Positions 21,050 through 29,800 of a stretch of DNA of 40,238 nt are shown here, in pieces; position 1 is the stretch's first letter; each line of letters starts with the position of its first letter. A program made the translations under genes and the position numbers. Source of the DNA: a virus. The notes under the pieces were generated by a model that was given only the letters and a program-made list of their open reading frames with translations, did not search any database and was not told where the DNA came from. The DNA lies in the IMG/VR virus record IMGVR_UViG_3300036791_000334, positions 1 to 40,238 of that record, one strand, 5' to 3'.

Positions 21050-21307
21050 ATGCAAGTCTCGAAGTTTCGTAGTTGGATTTTGATCTACGGGATCGACAAC
21101 CTCACGGTCGCGATCCGCTCGGTCAATCCGCGCGCCGCCGTCTCGCGGCGCAGTGTCGAGCGTTGGATCGTCGGCACGCATGAGCCGCGCGGCGAGCGGA
21201 TGCGCGCGATCGTGCGCGTCGCCGGCGGGGAAGTCTCCGCGAATGACGTGCTCGAGCATTTTGAGCTGACACGCGCCGCCGCCGCGGCGAAAGGCCGATT
21301 CCGATGA
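21050..21307 (+). CDS. small HTH DNA-binding protein
   Basis: 85 aa from ATG 21050. Residues about 8-55 look like a Cro-type domain, with WILIYGIDNLTVAIRSVN followed by RAAVSRRSVERWIVGTHEPR as recognition part. It precedes the late morphogenesis genes, so it may regulate the switch to late expression. That role is inferred from position. Confidence 0.5.
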   Translation: MQVSKFRSWILIYGIDNLTVAIRSVNPRAAVSRRSVERWIVGTHEPRGERMRAIVRVAGGEVSANDVLEHFELTRAAAAAKGRFR

Positions 21308-21693
21308 CGCAGTTAAGCAACCTCGGCGCCGAGATAGATCTGCTGATTCAGCAAGGCGCCGACCTCGCGCTCGATCTCGCTTTCAGCGACACAACCGTCG
21401 ATCCGCCGACGCCGAAGAACATCGGCGGCTGCATTTTGCGCGCGCAAGTTCGCAAGAGCGCCGCCTCGCCGATCGTGCTCGCGACCTTCGCGACCGAGAT
21501 CACCGACGGGCCGAATGGTCTCGCCTCGATCTCGCTCGCGAGCACCGACACCGCGGAACTCACCGCCGGCGACGATCAAAGCGACCCGCTCGGGACCTAC
21601 TACTACTCGCTCGAATTTGTCGAGGTGGGGGGGTCGACAAGCGTGCCGGTTTTCGGCTCGCTTCAAGTCGTCGGCTCGGTAACGCGACCATGA
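21304..21693 (+). CDS. BppU-like beta-sandwich phage protein
   Basis: 129 aa, ATGA-coupled to the HTH gene. It reads as a small beta sandwich: IDLLIQQGADLALDLAFSD, NIGGCILRAQVRKSAASPIV and LGTYYYSLEFVEVGG. This resembles the N-terminal domain of BppU-type baseplate or head-decoration proteins and the first half of the protein at 25541. A structural role is likely; the exact site is unknown. Confidence 0.45.
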   Translation: MTQLSNLGAEIDLLIQQGADLALDLAFSDTTVDPPTPKNIGGCILRAQVRKSAASPIVLATFATEITDGPNGLASISLASTDTAELTAGDDQSDPLGTYYYSLEFVEVGGSTSVPVFGSLQVVGSVTRP

Positions 21694-21926
21694 CGCAGGC
21701 CGTCGACCTCGAGAGCTTCACCGAAGAGCAACGCGTCGCGGCGATCCGCGTCGCGGTCGTGGAGCTGCGCAAGACTGTCGGCGTCATCCTCGAGCGCGAT
21801 GAGTCGAAGATCGAGCGCTATATCGCGAAGGTCATTAACCCGGGCGGCGTGAGCGTGCTCGATCGCATCAACGGCCCGACGCCGCGCACCGTCACGATCA
21901 AATTCGCACCGACCGCGCTCAACTGA
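21690..21926 (+). CDS. small protein, unknown function
   Basis: 78 aa, ATGA-coupled to the previous gene. Mostly helical (FTEEQRVAAIRVAVVELRKT) with a short beta C-terminus. Lies among small late-region genes. Function unknown. Confidence 0.5.
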   Translation: MTQAVDLESFTEEQRVAAIRVAVVELRKTVGVILERDESKIERYIAKVINPGGVSVLDRINGPTPRTVTIKFAPTALN

Positions 21927-21928
21927 CC

Positions 21929-22036
21929 ATGGCAAGCAATACTTCCGCCGCCGTGACGATCGTGACACCTCCGGGGATCGCGATGACCGTCAAATCGCTC
22001 GGCTACGCGGTCGCCGTCACGGTGAGAAGTTCCTAA
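21929..22036 (+). CDS. possible 35-aa protein
   Basis: ATG 21929 two bases after the previous stop, ending one base before the next ATG. Small beta-type sequence (AVTIVTPPGIAMTVKSLGYA). No clear ribosome site; the frame fits exactly between neighbours, which is the main support. Confidence 0.35.
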   Translation: MASNTSAAVTIVTPPGIAMTVKSLGYAVAVTVRSS

Positions 22037-22037
22037 C

Positions 22038-22751
22038 ATGCTGCGCCTCGATGTTTCTTTCGACACCTCGATTCTCGATGCCGAGCGGCAGCGCTACGAA
22101 AAAAACCTCGCGTATTCTGTCGCGCAAGCGTTGAACGATACGGCGCTCGAAGCTCAAAAACGCATTCGCGCACACTTGCGCGAGGTTTTCGTCATTCGCA
22201 AACCTGACTTTATGGATCGCTCGATCAAGATGTTTGCCTTCGCGAACGTCAAGGCCGATCGACCTTACGCCGAGTTAGGTGTCGATCAGAAGTCTCGACT
22301 CTTGCTGTCGATGTTGGAAGTTGGCGGCACGCGCCCGGCATTCAAAGGCCGATCGACCGCCGTGCCGATCACCGGCGGCGCTGCACGCCCGGGCATTGCC
22401 GACTCGGTGCTCGCCGGCTATCAATTCAACGCGCTCAATTTCGTGCAACGTGGCACCGTGCCGCCGCAGACAACCGGCGGCGGCTTCAGTGGCAAGCGTC
22501 GCCGCGCCAAAGGCGCGAAGAGTTGGAAAGGCAATCAACGCACATTCATTCTCGACCATACAAGAAAGCTCCCGTACGGCGGAGTCTTCCAACGCACCGG
22601 GCCGAAGCGAGCCGACATTCGGCTCGTCTACGTCTTCCGCCGCAACGTGCAGCTCCGCGCCACGCTCGGCTTTATCGCACTCGCCGCGGCTTCGTTTAAT
22701 CAAACCTTCCGCGACGCGTTCGTGCGGCGCTTCTATCGACTGCGACGATGA
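22038..22751 (+). CDS. tail completion/minor tail protein Z-like
   Basis: 237 aa. The N-terminal helical part (NLAYSVAQALNDTALEAQKR, then HLREVFVIRKPDFMDRSI) resembles gpZ-type tail completion proteins. These start with an A.N.TA..AQ helix followed by a R..F.(I/V)R region. The middle is Gly/Arg-rich, and the end is helical and basic. It lies upstream of the terminase genes rather than with the tail genes, which is unusual. The assignment is tentative. Confidence 0.4.
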   Translation: MLRLDVSFDTSILDAERQRYEKNLAYSVAQALNDTALEAQKRIRAHLREVFVIRKPDFMDRSIKMFAFANVKADRPYAELGVDQKSRLLLSMLEVGGTRPAFKGRSTAVPITGGAARPGIADSVLAGYQFNALNFVQRGTVPPQTTGGGFSGKRRRAKGAKSWKGNQRTFILDHTRKLPYGGVFQRTGPKRADIRLVYVFRRNVQLRATLGFIALAAASFNQTFRDAFVRRFYRLRR

Positions 22752-22891
22752 AACAACCGACACGCATAAGACTCGACACAACAAAGCGCGGCGCATGGCA
22801 ACACGAGCGCCGCTCCGACTGGCTCGTCGCGTTGGTCTGGCTCGTGCTCGTCGTCAGTGCCGCCGTTGTCGGCTGGACGATGACCCGATGA
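22748..22891 (+). CDS. small membrane protein, 47 aa
   Basis: ATG 22748 overlapping the previous stop (ATGA). Basic N-terminus followed by one membrane segment (WLVALVWLVLVVSAAVVGW). Function unknown. Confidence 0.5.
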   Translation: MKQPTRIRLDTTKRGAWQHERRSDWLVALVWLVLVVSAAVVGWTMTR

Positions 22892-22941
22892 GGCTCTCGC
22901 TCGCCTCGGCCTCGAGTATCTCTTCGCACGTGCACGCGCTT

Positions 22942-22967
22942 GGGTCCTTCCCGGGGGGGCGGGACCC
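22942..22967. other. candidate cos/packaging site region
   Basis: GGGTCC (22942-22947) and GGACCC (22962-22967) flank a run of seven G residues in the short stretch before the small terminase gene. Phages with GpA-type terminases usually carry cos immediately upstream of terS, and the strong dyad fits a cutting or binding site. A 34-codon frame crosses it, but its translation is not protein-like. Confidence 0.35.
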
Positions 22968-23003
22968 GCGGGTGACGGCGAGCCCGGCTTAGGTCTAGCG
23001 CGC

Positions 23004-23576
23004 GTGACTCGTGCACGTTTGACCGCCGGCGGCCTCGTCTCGCTCGCGGAATTCGGCCGGCGGCACGGCGTGACGCGCGAGGCGGTGCGTGCGGCGGTCA
23101 AGCGCGGCCGGATTCAGCTCTCGAAGGGCGGCAAGATCGACCCGCGGACGGCTGACAAGGCGTGGCGCGCCGGGCATGACCCGGCCGGTCACGGCGGAAA
23201 GAGGGGCACCGGGCCGTCGAGGCGGGGCGGAGCGCGGTCTCGAGGGGGGCGCAAGGTGGGCGAAAGTGGGGCGGAAACGCCCGACAAAGCGCCCGAGAGC
23301 GGCCTCACCTTTCTCGCGATGCGCACGCGGCGCGAGGCGGCGGCGGCGGCGATGGCTGAGTTGCAGCTCCGCGAGCGGCAGAGCGAACTCGTCGCCGCGA
23401 AGCAAGTGCGCGAGCGCGTCTTCCGGGCGGCCCGGGCGGCTCGAGATCTCGTGCTCGGGATCACCGACCGGCTCGCGCCGCGGCTCGTCGGGCAAGACGA
23501 GGCGACGATCCGCCGGCTACTCGGCGAAGAGACGGCTCGAGTCTGCACTGTGATCTCACATGCTCCGGATCTATGA
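23004..23576 (+). CDS. terS: terminase small subunit (Nu1-like)
   Basis: 190 aa from GTG 23004. N-terminal HTH (LVSLAEFGRRHGVTREAVRA, then AVKRGRI) as in Nu1-type DNA-recognition subunits. A Gly/Arg-rich linker (60-95) follows, then helices for oligomer formation and large-subunit contact (LQLRERQSELVAAKQVRERV). It overlaps the large-subunit gene by 17 bases. It should bind cos and position the packaging motor. Confidence 0.8.
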   Translation: MTRARLTAGGLVSLAEFGRRHGVTREAVRAAVKRGRIQLSKGGKIDPRTADKAWRAGHDPAGHGGKRGTGPSRRGGARSRGGRKVGESGAETPDKAPESGLTFLAMRTRREAAAAAMAELQLRERQSELVAAKQVRERVFRAARAARDLVLGITDRLAPRLVGQDEATIRRLLGEETARVCTVISHAPDL

Positions 23577-25485
23577 CCTCGACGGCTATCGCGAGGGCTG
23601 GCAGCTCGATCGCACGTTGACCGTCGCCGAATGGGCCGACGCGAATGTCACGCTCTCGACGAAAGACTCGGCCGAGCCCGGCCCGTATCGCACGAGCCGC
23701 ACGCCGTACGCGCGCGAGATCATGGAGTGCCTTTCGACGCACTCGCCGATCGAGACGGTCGTGCTCATGGCCGGCGCGCAGCTCGGGAAGACGCGCATCG
23801 GGCTCAACTGGCTCGGCTACATCATCGACGTCGCGCCCGGGCCGACGCTCGTCGTCGAGCCGACCGTCGACCTCGCGAAGAAAGTCTCGAAGCAACGGAT
23901 CGCGACCATGATCGCGACGACGCCGGCGATCGCTTCCAAGGTCGCCGAGGCTCGAGCGCGCGACTCGAGCAATACGATGTTCGAGAAGGAATTCGACGGC
24001 GGAATGCTGCTCATGACCGGCGCCAACTCGGGCGCCGGGCTGCGCTCGATGCCGATCCGCTACTTGTTTCTCGATGAGATCGACGCCTACCCGCACGACG
24101 TCGACGACGAAGGCGATCCGATCGGGCTCGCCGAGGAGCGCACCGCGACCTTCGCGCGGCGCAAGATCCTGAAGACTTCGACGCCGACGATCCGCAACCT
24201 CTCGCGCATCGAGGCCGAGTACCTCCGGAGCGATCAACGGCACTATTTCGTGCCATGCTCTCACTGCAACGCGTTCGACTTTATCCGATGGGAGCGGCTC
24301 GCATGGTCTGACGAAGCGCCCGACGACGTACGGCTCCGCTGCGAAGTGTGCGGGCAGCTCACCGAGGAGCGGCACAAGGCCGAGCTACTCGAGCGCGGCG
24401 AGTGGCGCGCGACTGCGCTCGGCGACGGGCGCACCGCGGGCTTTCATATCTCGACGCTTTACGCGCCGGTCGGCTGGCGCTCATGGGCTGACTGCGCGCG
24501 GGAATTCCGCACCGCGAACGCGACGCTCGAGCAAGGCGATCCGACCAAACTGAAGAAGTTCGTTAACACCGTGCTCGGCGAGACATGGGAAGAGCGCGGG
24601 CAGAGCTTCGAGGCGACCGATCTGAAGAACCGGCTCGAGAGCTACCCGGCCGAGGTGCCCGCCGGCGTCGGGCTCCTCACCGCGAGCGTTGACGTGCAAG
24701 GCGATCGCCTCGAGGCCGCGGTCGTCGGATGGGGCGCCGGCGAAGAATCATGGCTCATCGCCTTGCATCAAATTCACGGCTCGCCGGAACTCGAGGCGAC
24801 ATGGTTCGACCTCGATGAGATCCTCGCCTCGACCTTCACGCACGAGAGCGGGCGCGTGCTCACCGCGCGCTGTGTCGCGATCGACTCCGGCGGCCTACAC
24901 ACCGAGCACGTCTACCGCTACGTGAAGGCGCGCGAGAATCGCCGGCTCGCAAACGGCGATCCGCAATGGCTGCGCGCGATCAAAGGCGTCGGCGGCCCGG
25001 GGCTCGAGATCGCCGGCCGCCCGTCGACCGGCAACCGCTACCAAGTGCACCTCTTCCCGATCGGCGTCGACGGCGCTAAGGATCTGATTTTTCAGCGCAT
25101 GCAACGCACCGCGCCCGGCCCGGGATTCATGCACCTCCCGGCATGGGTCGATGACGAGTACCTCGCGCAGCTCACCGCCGAGAAGGCGATCCGCAAATAC
25201 AAAAAAGGCGTCGGCACGGTGCGCGAGTACGTGAAGCTGCGCGAGCGAAACGAAGGCCTCGATCTTCAGGTTTACGCGCTCGCGGCGCTGCACATGCTCG
25301 GCCGGCGCACGATCGCGGAGCTGGCGAACCTCGCGCGCGAGGCCGCACTCCCGCCGCCCGAGCTGCCGGCGCCGGCCGCCGAAGGCCGCGCGGACGTGAA
25401 AGCGGAGCTACTTCGCGAGGCGCGGCAGGGCAAATCGGGCGCGAACTTCGTCACAAGATCGAAGGGATGGATCTCGCGTTGGTAG
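23560..25485 (+). CDS. terL: terminase large subunit, GpA family
   Basis: 641 aa, the usual size for lambda gpA relatives. ATPase: AGAQLGKTR (71-79) as the Walker A-like loop, YLFLDEIDAYP (168-178) with the Walker B acidic pair. A zinc-ribbon-like insert follows (C233xxC236, C261xxC264). Nuclease: SVDVQGDR (Asp378) and AIDSGGLHTEH (Asp442). It cuts concatemers at cos and pumps DNA into the prohead. A GpA-type enzyme implies cos-type packaging, which agrees with the circular assembly. Confidence 0.95.
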   Translation: MLRIYDLDGYREGWQLDRTLTVAEWADANVTLSTKDSAEPGPYRTSRTPYAREIMECLSTHSPIETVVLMAGAQLGKTRIGLNWLGYIIDVAPGPTLVVEPTVDLAKKVSKQRIATMIATTPAIASKVAEARARDSSNTMFEKEFDGGMLLMTGANSGAGLRSMPIRYLFLDEIDAYPHDVDDEGDPIGLAEERTATFARRKILKTSTPTIRNLSRIEAEYLRSDQRHYFVPCSHCNAFDFIRWERLAWSDEAPDDVRLRCEVCGQLTEERHKAELLERGEWRATALGDGRTAGFHISTLYAPVGWRSWADCAREFRTANATLEQGDPTKLKKFVNTVLGETWEERGQSFEATDLKNRLESYPAEVPAGVGLLTASVDVQGDRLEAAVVGWGAGEESWLIALHQIHGSPELEATWFDLDEILASTFTHESGRVLTARCVAIDSGGLHTEHVYRYVKARENRRLANGDPQWLRAIKGVGGPGLEIAGRPSTGNRYQVHLFPIGVDGAKDLIFQRMQRTAPGPGFMHLPAWVDDEYLAQLTAEKAIRKYKKGVGTVREYVKLRERNEGLDLQVYALAALHMLGRRTIAELANLAREAALPPPELPAPAAEGRADVKAELLREARQGKSGANFVTRSKGWISRW

Positions 25486-25488
25486 CGA

Positions 25489-25505
25489 GCGACGTGAAAC
25501 GTCGC
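25489..25505 (+). other. small hairpin after terL
   Basis: GCGACGT and ACGTCGC pair around a GAA loop three bases after the terL stop. No T tract. It may mark an RNA processing or partial attenuation point before the head genes. A TTGTATAT word (25524-25531) in the same gap could serve as a -10 element. Confidence 0.3.
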
Positions 25506-25540
25506 AACTAAAGCGCGGCGATTGTTGTATATGGGCGAGC

Positions 25541-26170
25541 GTGCCGACTGAGCCGCTCATCGCGAAACACTTCCCGCCGTTCATCACGGCCGGCGCGACC
25601 TTCAAGGTCGACCGGAGCTTCCCGAGCTACGGAAATACCGATTGGAGCTACGCGCTCACCTTCGCCGGGCTCTACAACCTAACCATCGCCGGCACCGCGG
25701 ACCCTGACGCGTCGGACCTCTTCCACGTTGTACTAGCGCCGTCAGACACGGCAAAACTCAATCCGAAGGGCGGCACGGCTCTCGCGCTCTCATTCGTCGA
25801 GGTGCTATCGGCTTTGCCCGATGGCGGCGAGGTATTTGTCGCAGGCCGCGGTCGGATCATGGTCGAGCCGGATCTGACGGCGCTAAACGACGGCGACGCG
25901 GTCTCACTCGCTCAGCGCACGCTCAACGCGATCCGCGCCGAGATCCTCGCGCGGCTCACGAGCCAAGCGTCGATCGAAAACTACTCGATCGGCGGGCGCT
26001 CGATCTCGAAGATCCCGCTCCGCGACCTCGTGAACCTGCGCGGGCAATACGAGCGCATCGTATGGCGCGAGGAGAATCCCGGGCGCTTCACCGTGCCCGT
26101 CGACGTCGTCTTCCCGTCTAACGAAGTGGCGCCGGCGCCGTTCGTGCGCGGCCGATGGGAGCCGACGTGA
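25541..26170 (+). CDS. head-tail joining protein: beta-sandwich plus gpW-like domain
   Basis: 209 aa from GTG 25541. The first ~110 residues form a beta-sandwich with the pattern PPFITAGATFKVDRSFPSYG, ending GRGRIMVEPDL. The second part (about 118-190: AIRAEILARLTSQASIENYS, GGRSISKIPLRDLVNLRGQY) has the helix, GR, helix layout of gpW-like connector proteins. Proteins with these two parts commonly lie between terL and the portal in phages, as here. The gpW link is inferred from order and pattern. Confidence 0.6.
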   Translation: MPTEPLIAKHFPPFITAGATFKVDRSFPSYGNTDWSYALTFAGLYNLTIAGTADPDASDLFHVVLAPSDTAKLNPKGGTALALSFVEVLSALPDGGEVFVAGRGRIMVEPDLTALNDGDAVSLAQRTLNAIRAEILARLTSQASIENYSIGGRSISKIPLRDLVNLRGQYERIVWREENPGRFTVPVDVVFPSNEVAPAPFVRGRWEPT

Positions 26171-27726
26171 ATCCGATCAAGCGCGTCGCCGCGGCGATCG
26201 CTCGGCGCCTCACGAAGTTCGCCGGCGGCTCGCGCTCGGTGTTCAAAGGCGCCGAGCTGTCGCGCCTTTGGTTCGACTGGGTCGCGACGCCAATCTCCGC
26301 CGATCAGGAGATCTACAACGACTTTTTGCGGCTGCGCTCGAGAGCGCGCGAGCTGCGCCGCAATCATCCGCTCGTGCGCCAGTACGCCGATCTCATCTCG
26401 ACGAACGTCATCGGCGACGAAGGCCTTCGGCTGCGCGCCCGCGTGCGCAACCGCGACGGCAAGCTCGCGAAGAACATCAACGCGCGCATCGAGGAGGCCT
26501 TCGCCGATTGGGCGTTGAATGTGACGACTGACGGCACGATGGGGCTCACCGACCTCTCGCACATGCTGATCGAGTCGCTCGCGGTCGATGGTGAGATCCT
26601 GATCCGCAAGATCCGCGGCTTCAAAGCCAACGCCTACCGGTTCGCGCTGCAGGCCGTCGATCCCGATCTGCTCGATCATCAATACTTCAGGGCACCGTCG
26701 GCGGGCGTGAATGAGATCCGCCTCGGCGTCGAGGTCGATGACTTCGGCACGCCCGTCGCTTATCACCTTTGGGATCGGCATCCGACCGACCTCTTCAACT
26801 CGCAAGCGCGGAAGCGCATCCGCGTCGACGCGCGCGACCTTCTGCACATTTACCGGCCCGACCGGCCGAATCAGTCGCGCGGCACGACGTGGCTCAACTC
26901 GGTCATGATGCCGGCGAAGATGCTCGACGGGTATGTCGAGGCCGAGGTCGTCGCCGCGCGCACGGGCGCTGCGAAGATGGGCTTCTTCGAGCAGAAGGCC
27001 GACGCCGACTACACTCCGCCGCGCGAAGGCGAGCGCCTCACGATGGAGGCCGTACCCGGGCAGTTCGAGAGCCTCCCGCCCGGGATGGAATTCAAACCGT
27101 GGTCGCCCGAGCATCCGGCGACCGCCTTCCCGAATTTCATACAGTCGATGCAGCGATGGATCGCGAGCGGCTTGCACGTCAGCTACAACGTGCTCGCGAA
27201 TGACCTTCAAGGCGTCAACTACTCGAGCTTGCGCTCCGCGCTTCTGACTGAGCGCGATCACTGGCGCAAACTTCAAAAATGGTGGGCGCGGCGCGTGCTC
27301 GCGCCGATCTATGCCGAGTGGCTCGGCTACGCGCAACTCGCCGGGAAGCTCACGCTAGACTCGCGCGACTGGTCGAGCTTTCTCGCGGTGAAGTTTCAAC
27401 CGCGCGGCTGGAGTTGGGTCGACCCGCTGAAAGACATCAACGCCTCGGTCGCGGCGATCGAGAACGGGCTCGACTCGCGCGAGCGCATCCTCGGCGAGCA
27501 AGGCGAAGACTTCGAGGAGATCGCCGAAGAGCTGGCCGAGGAGCAAGACCTCATCGGCGAGTTAGGTCTGCAGCTCACCGGCTTCGGAGTCGGCCCGGGC
27601 GCGACCGCCGGCGACAAACCGAAAGACGATCAGACCGGCAGCGATCAAACCGCGACCGACGGCGGCGGGCGAGCTGCCCGGCTGCGCCTCGTGCGCGGCC
27701 TCCTCACCTCACACCTTCAGGAGTAG
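26167..27726 (+). CDS. portal protein, lambda gpB-type
   Basis: 519 aa from GTG 26167, which overlaps the previous stop and has GGGAG at the proper distance; ATG 26155 is an alternative. Family features: DFLRLRSRARELRRNHPLVR, YADLISTNVIGDEGLRLRAR, FADWALNVTTDGTMGLTDLS, then DLLHIYRPDRPNQSRGTTWL and FIQSMQRWIASGLHVSYNVL. Twelve copies form the ring through which DNA enters. The acidic C-terminal tail (EEIAEELAEEQD) is typical. It is followed six bases later by the capsid gene. Confidence 0.93.
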   Translation: MNPIKRVAAAIARRLTKFAGGSRSVFKGAELSRLWFDWVATPISADQEIYNDFLRLRSRARELRRNHPLVRQYADLISTNVIGDEGLRLRARVRNRDGKLAKNINARIEEAFADWALNVTTDGTMGLTDLSHMLIESLAVDGEILIRKIRGFKANAYRFALQAVDPDLLDHQYFRAPSAGVNEIRLGVEVDDFGTPVAYHLWDRHPTDLFNSQARKRIRVDARDLLHIYRPDRPNQSRGTTWLNSVMMPAKMLDGYVEAEVVAARTGAAKMGFFEQKADADYTPPREGERLTMEAVPGQFESLPPGMEFKPWSPEHPATAFPNFIQSMQRWIASGLHVSYNVLANDLQGVNYSSLRSALLTERDHWRKLQKWWARRVLAPIYAEWLGYAQLAGKLTLDSRDWSSFLAVKFQPRGWSWVDPLKDINASVAAIENGLDSRERILGEQGEDFEEIAEELAEEQDLIGELGLQLTGFGVGPGATAGDKPKDDQTGSDQTATDGGGRAARLRLVRGLLTSHLQE

Positions 27727-27732
27727 ACGCTC

Positions 27733-29757
27733 ATGCCGAAGCGCAAGGCCGCCGACACACTGCCCGCCTCGGGATTCCGCACCGCGACGATCACGATCGT
27801 CAGACGCGCCAAGGCGCGCGCGACCGAGGTGAAACCCGGCGAGACCGAGCCCGATGACGACGGCGAAGGCGATGAGGAGTATGACGTTTCGCTCTCGAGC
27901 GAAGAGCCGGTCGGGCGTTGGTTTGGGAATGAGATCCTCGACCATAGCGGCGACTCGGTCGACCTCTCGCGCGCCGGCGACGGCCTTCCGCTGCTGAAAA
28001 ATCACGACTCATGGGGCGATCTGCCGATCGGGCGGATCAACGGCCTCAAGACTGACGGCGGCAAGCTGCGCGGCAAGATGAGCTTCGCGCCGACGACCGA
28101 GGGGCGCGACGCGAAAGCGCTCGTCGACTTCGGTCACCGCGAAATGTCGATCGGCTACTCGGTCGACCGTTATGAGGTGACCGAGGGCAAAGGCGACGCA
28201 CCGAGCACCTACCGCGCAACGCGTTGGACCCCGCTCGAGGGCTCGCTCGTTTCAGTTCCGGCCGATCATTCGATCGGCGTCGGTCGCAACGGCGGCCGAG
28301 CAAAAGATCCCGAGATCATCCGACCAACATCGGCCGCAGTTCCGGCCGCAAACGCAGGAGTTATTGACATGTCAGACAGTGCCGCCCCGAAAAACGGGCA
28401 AGGCCGCGACGAGGCGGCTGCCGAGATCTTGCTGCGCGCAGCTCGGCACGGAATACCGACCGAGAAGGCCGCGGAGTGGATTCGCGAAGGCCTCTCGATC
28501 GAACAGGCGAGCCAACGCATCCTTGACACCGTCTCGACGCCGCCGGTGAAGCAACCGGCCGCCGAGACGCTCGTGCTCACCGAGAAAGAGGCGCAGGAGT
28601 ACAGCTACGCGCGGGCGATCCTCGCCGCGGCTGACGACAAAAGCGGCGGCTCATTCGAGCGCGAGATACACGACGAACTCGCGCGCACGATGCCGATTCA
28701 GTTTAAGCCGCGCGGCGGCCTACTGATCCCGACCTCACTGCGCGGGCTGAAGCACGAAGGCGTGCGCAAGCCACTCGACTCGACGCAAATGCGCGCGGCC
28801 TTCGACATGCTCACGCGTGCCGGCGGCTCGGGCACGATCGACTCGGCGACCTCCAACGCGATCAAAGAGGTCGTCTTTACCGTCTACGGCGGCGAGCTGA
28901 TCGAATTCCTGCGCAATCAGGCGCGCGTCGTGCAGTGCGGTGCACGCGTGCTCACCGGCTTGTCGAGCCCGGTCGCCTTCCCGCGGCAGACGGCCGACGT
29001 GCCGGCGGTTTGGGTCGCGGAGAATCCCGGCTCCGATATGAGCAACGGGAACTTGACGACCGACCTCGTCACGCTGTCACCGAAGACGCTGCAGGCCTCG
29101 ACCGCCTACTCGAGACAGCTCCTCGTGCAGTCATCGGTCGACGTCGAGGCGATGGTGCGCGCGTCGATCGGTTACGCGCACGCGCTCGCTTGGGACCTCG
29201 CGGCGATTCACGGCTCGGGCGCCTCGAATCAGCCGACCGGGATCTATCTGACCTCCGGCGTCGGCGTCGAGGACTTCACGAGCACCCCGACAACCGGGCA
29301 TCAATTGCAGTACCCGTACCTTGTCGACATGGAGAACAAGGTCGCAACGGCGAACGCGCTGCGCGGCTCGCTCTGCTGGCTGACAAATCCGGGCGTCGCG
29401 AAGAGCGCGAAGACGAAGCTCGAATTCCCGGCGGTCTCGGGCTCGCGCAAGATCTGGGAGGGTTCCATGCTCGAGGGCGAGATGGACGGCTACCCGGCTT
29501 ACGCGACGAATCAGGTCTCGAAGCTCATGACCTCGCCCGGGCTGGCGGCCTCCGGCGGCAGCTACTACGGCCTCATCTTCGGCAATTGGGCCGACCTCCT
29601 CATTGGTCAATTCGGCGGTGCGATGGAGTTGGTTGTCGACCCGTACACGCTGAAGAAGCAGGGAATGATCGAGGTGACCTCCTTCCAAATGAGCGACATC
29701 GAAGTGCGTCACGCCGCGAGCTTCGCGGTCGCGAAGGCACTAGACGCAACGGTCTAA
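27733..29757 (+). CDS. fused prohead protease and HK97-fold major capsid protein
   Basis: 674 aa. Residues 55-185 are a U35/S78-type prohead protease: LPLLKNHDSWG with His91, HREMSIGYSV with Ser139, and SLVSVPADH. About 190-285 is a helical linker suited to a scaffold or delta domain (EKAAEWIREGLSIEQASQRI). About 285-674 is an HK97-fold capsid protein (RQTADVPAVWVAENPGSDMS, LSPKTLQASTAYSRQLLVQS, DLAAIHGSGASNQPTGIY). Met213 is preceded by GCAGGAG and could start a separate 462-aa product. The protease would free the capsid subunit during maturation. Confidence 0.9.
   Translation: MPKRKAADTLPASGFRTATITIVRRAKARATEVKPGETEPDDDGEGDEEYDVSLSSEEPVGRWFGNEILDHSGDSVDLSRAGDGLPLLKNHDSWGDLPIGRINGLKTDGGKLRGKMSFAPTTEGRDAKALVDFGHREMSIGYSVDRYEVTEGKGDAPSTYRATRWTPLEGSLVSVPADHSIGVGRNGGRAKDPEIIRPTSAAVPAANAGVIDMSDSAAPKNGQGRDEAAAEILLRAARHGIPTEKAAEWIREGLSIEQASQRILDTVSTPPVKQPAAETLVLTEKEAQEYSYARAILAAADDKSGGSFEREIHDELARTMPIQFKPRGGLLIPTSLRGLKHEGVRKPLDSTQMRAAFDMLTRAGGSGTIDSATSNAIKEVVFTVYGGELIEFLRNQARVVQCGARVLTGLSSPVAFPRQTADVPAVWVAENPGSDMSNGNLTTDLVTLSPKTLQASTAYSRQLLVQSSVDVEAMVRASIGYAHALAWDLAAIHGSGASNQPTGIYLTSGVGVEDFTSTPTTGHQLQYPYLVDMENKVATANALRGSLCWLTNPGVAKSAKTKLEFPAVSGSRKIWEGSMLEGEMDGYPAYATNQVSKLMTSPGLAASGGSYYGLIFGNWADLLIGQFGGAMELVVDPYTLKKQGMIEVTSFQMSDIEVRHAASFAVAKALDATV
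28354..28371 (+). promoter_or_regulatory. internal ribosome site and in-frame start within the capsid fusion gene
   Basis: GCAGGAG at 28354-28360 precedes ATG 28369 by eight bases, in frame with the fusion protein (Met213). This is among the best ribosome sites in the window and falls exactly between the protease domain and the scaffold/capsid part. It would give capsid protein without protease, solving the stoichiometry problem of a fused gene. Confidence 0.55.
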
Positions 29758-29800
29758 CCATCGGGGGGCATTCAACACCGCACGCGGTGTAGAGCGCGAC

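Noticed and set aside
22888-22992. 34-codon frame beginning MRLSLASASS
   Set aside because: The translation is low complexity and spans the G7 dyad before terS; better explained as packaging-site DNA.
25981-27336. 451-codon minus-strand open frame opposite the portal gene
   Set aside because: Arg/Asp-rich shadow of the portal reading frame with no ribosome site; the portal is certain.
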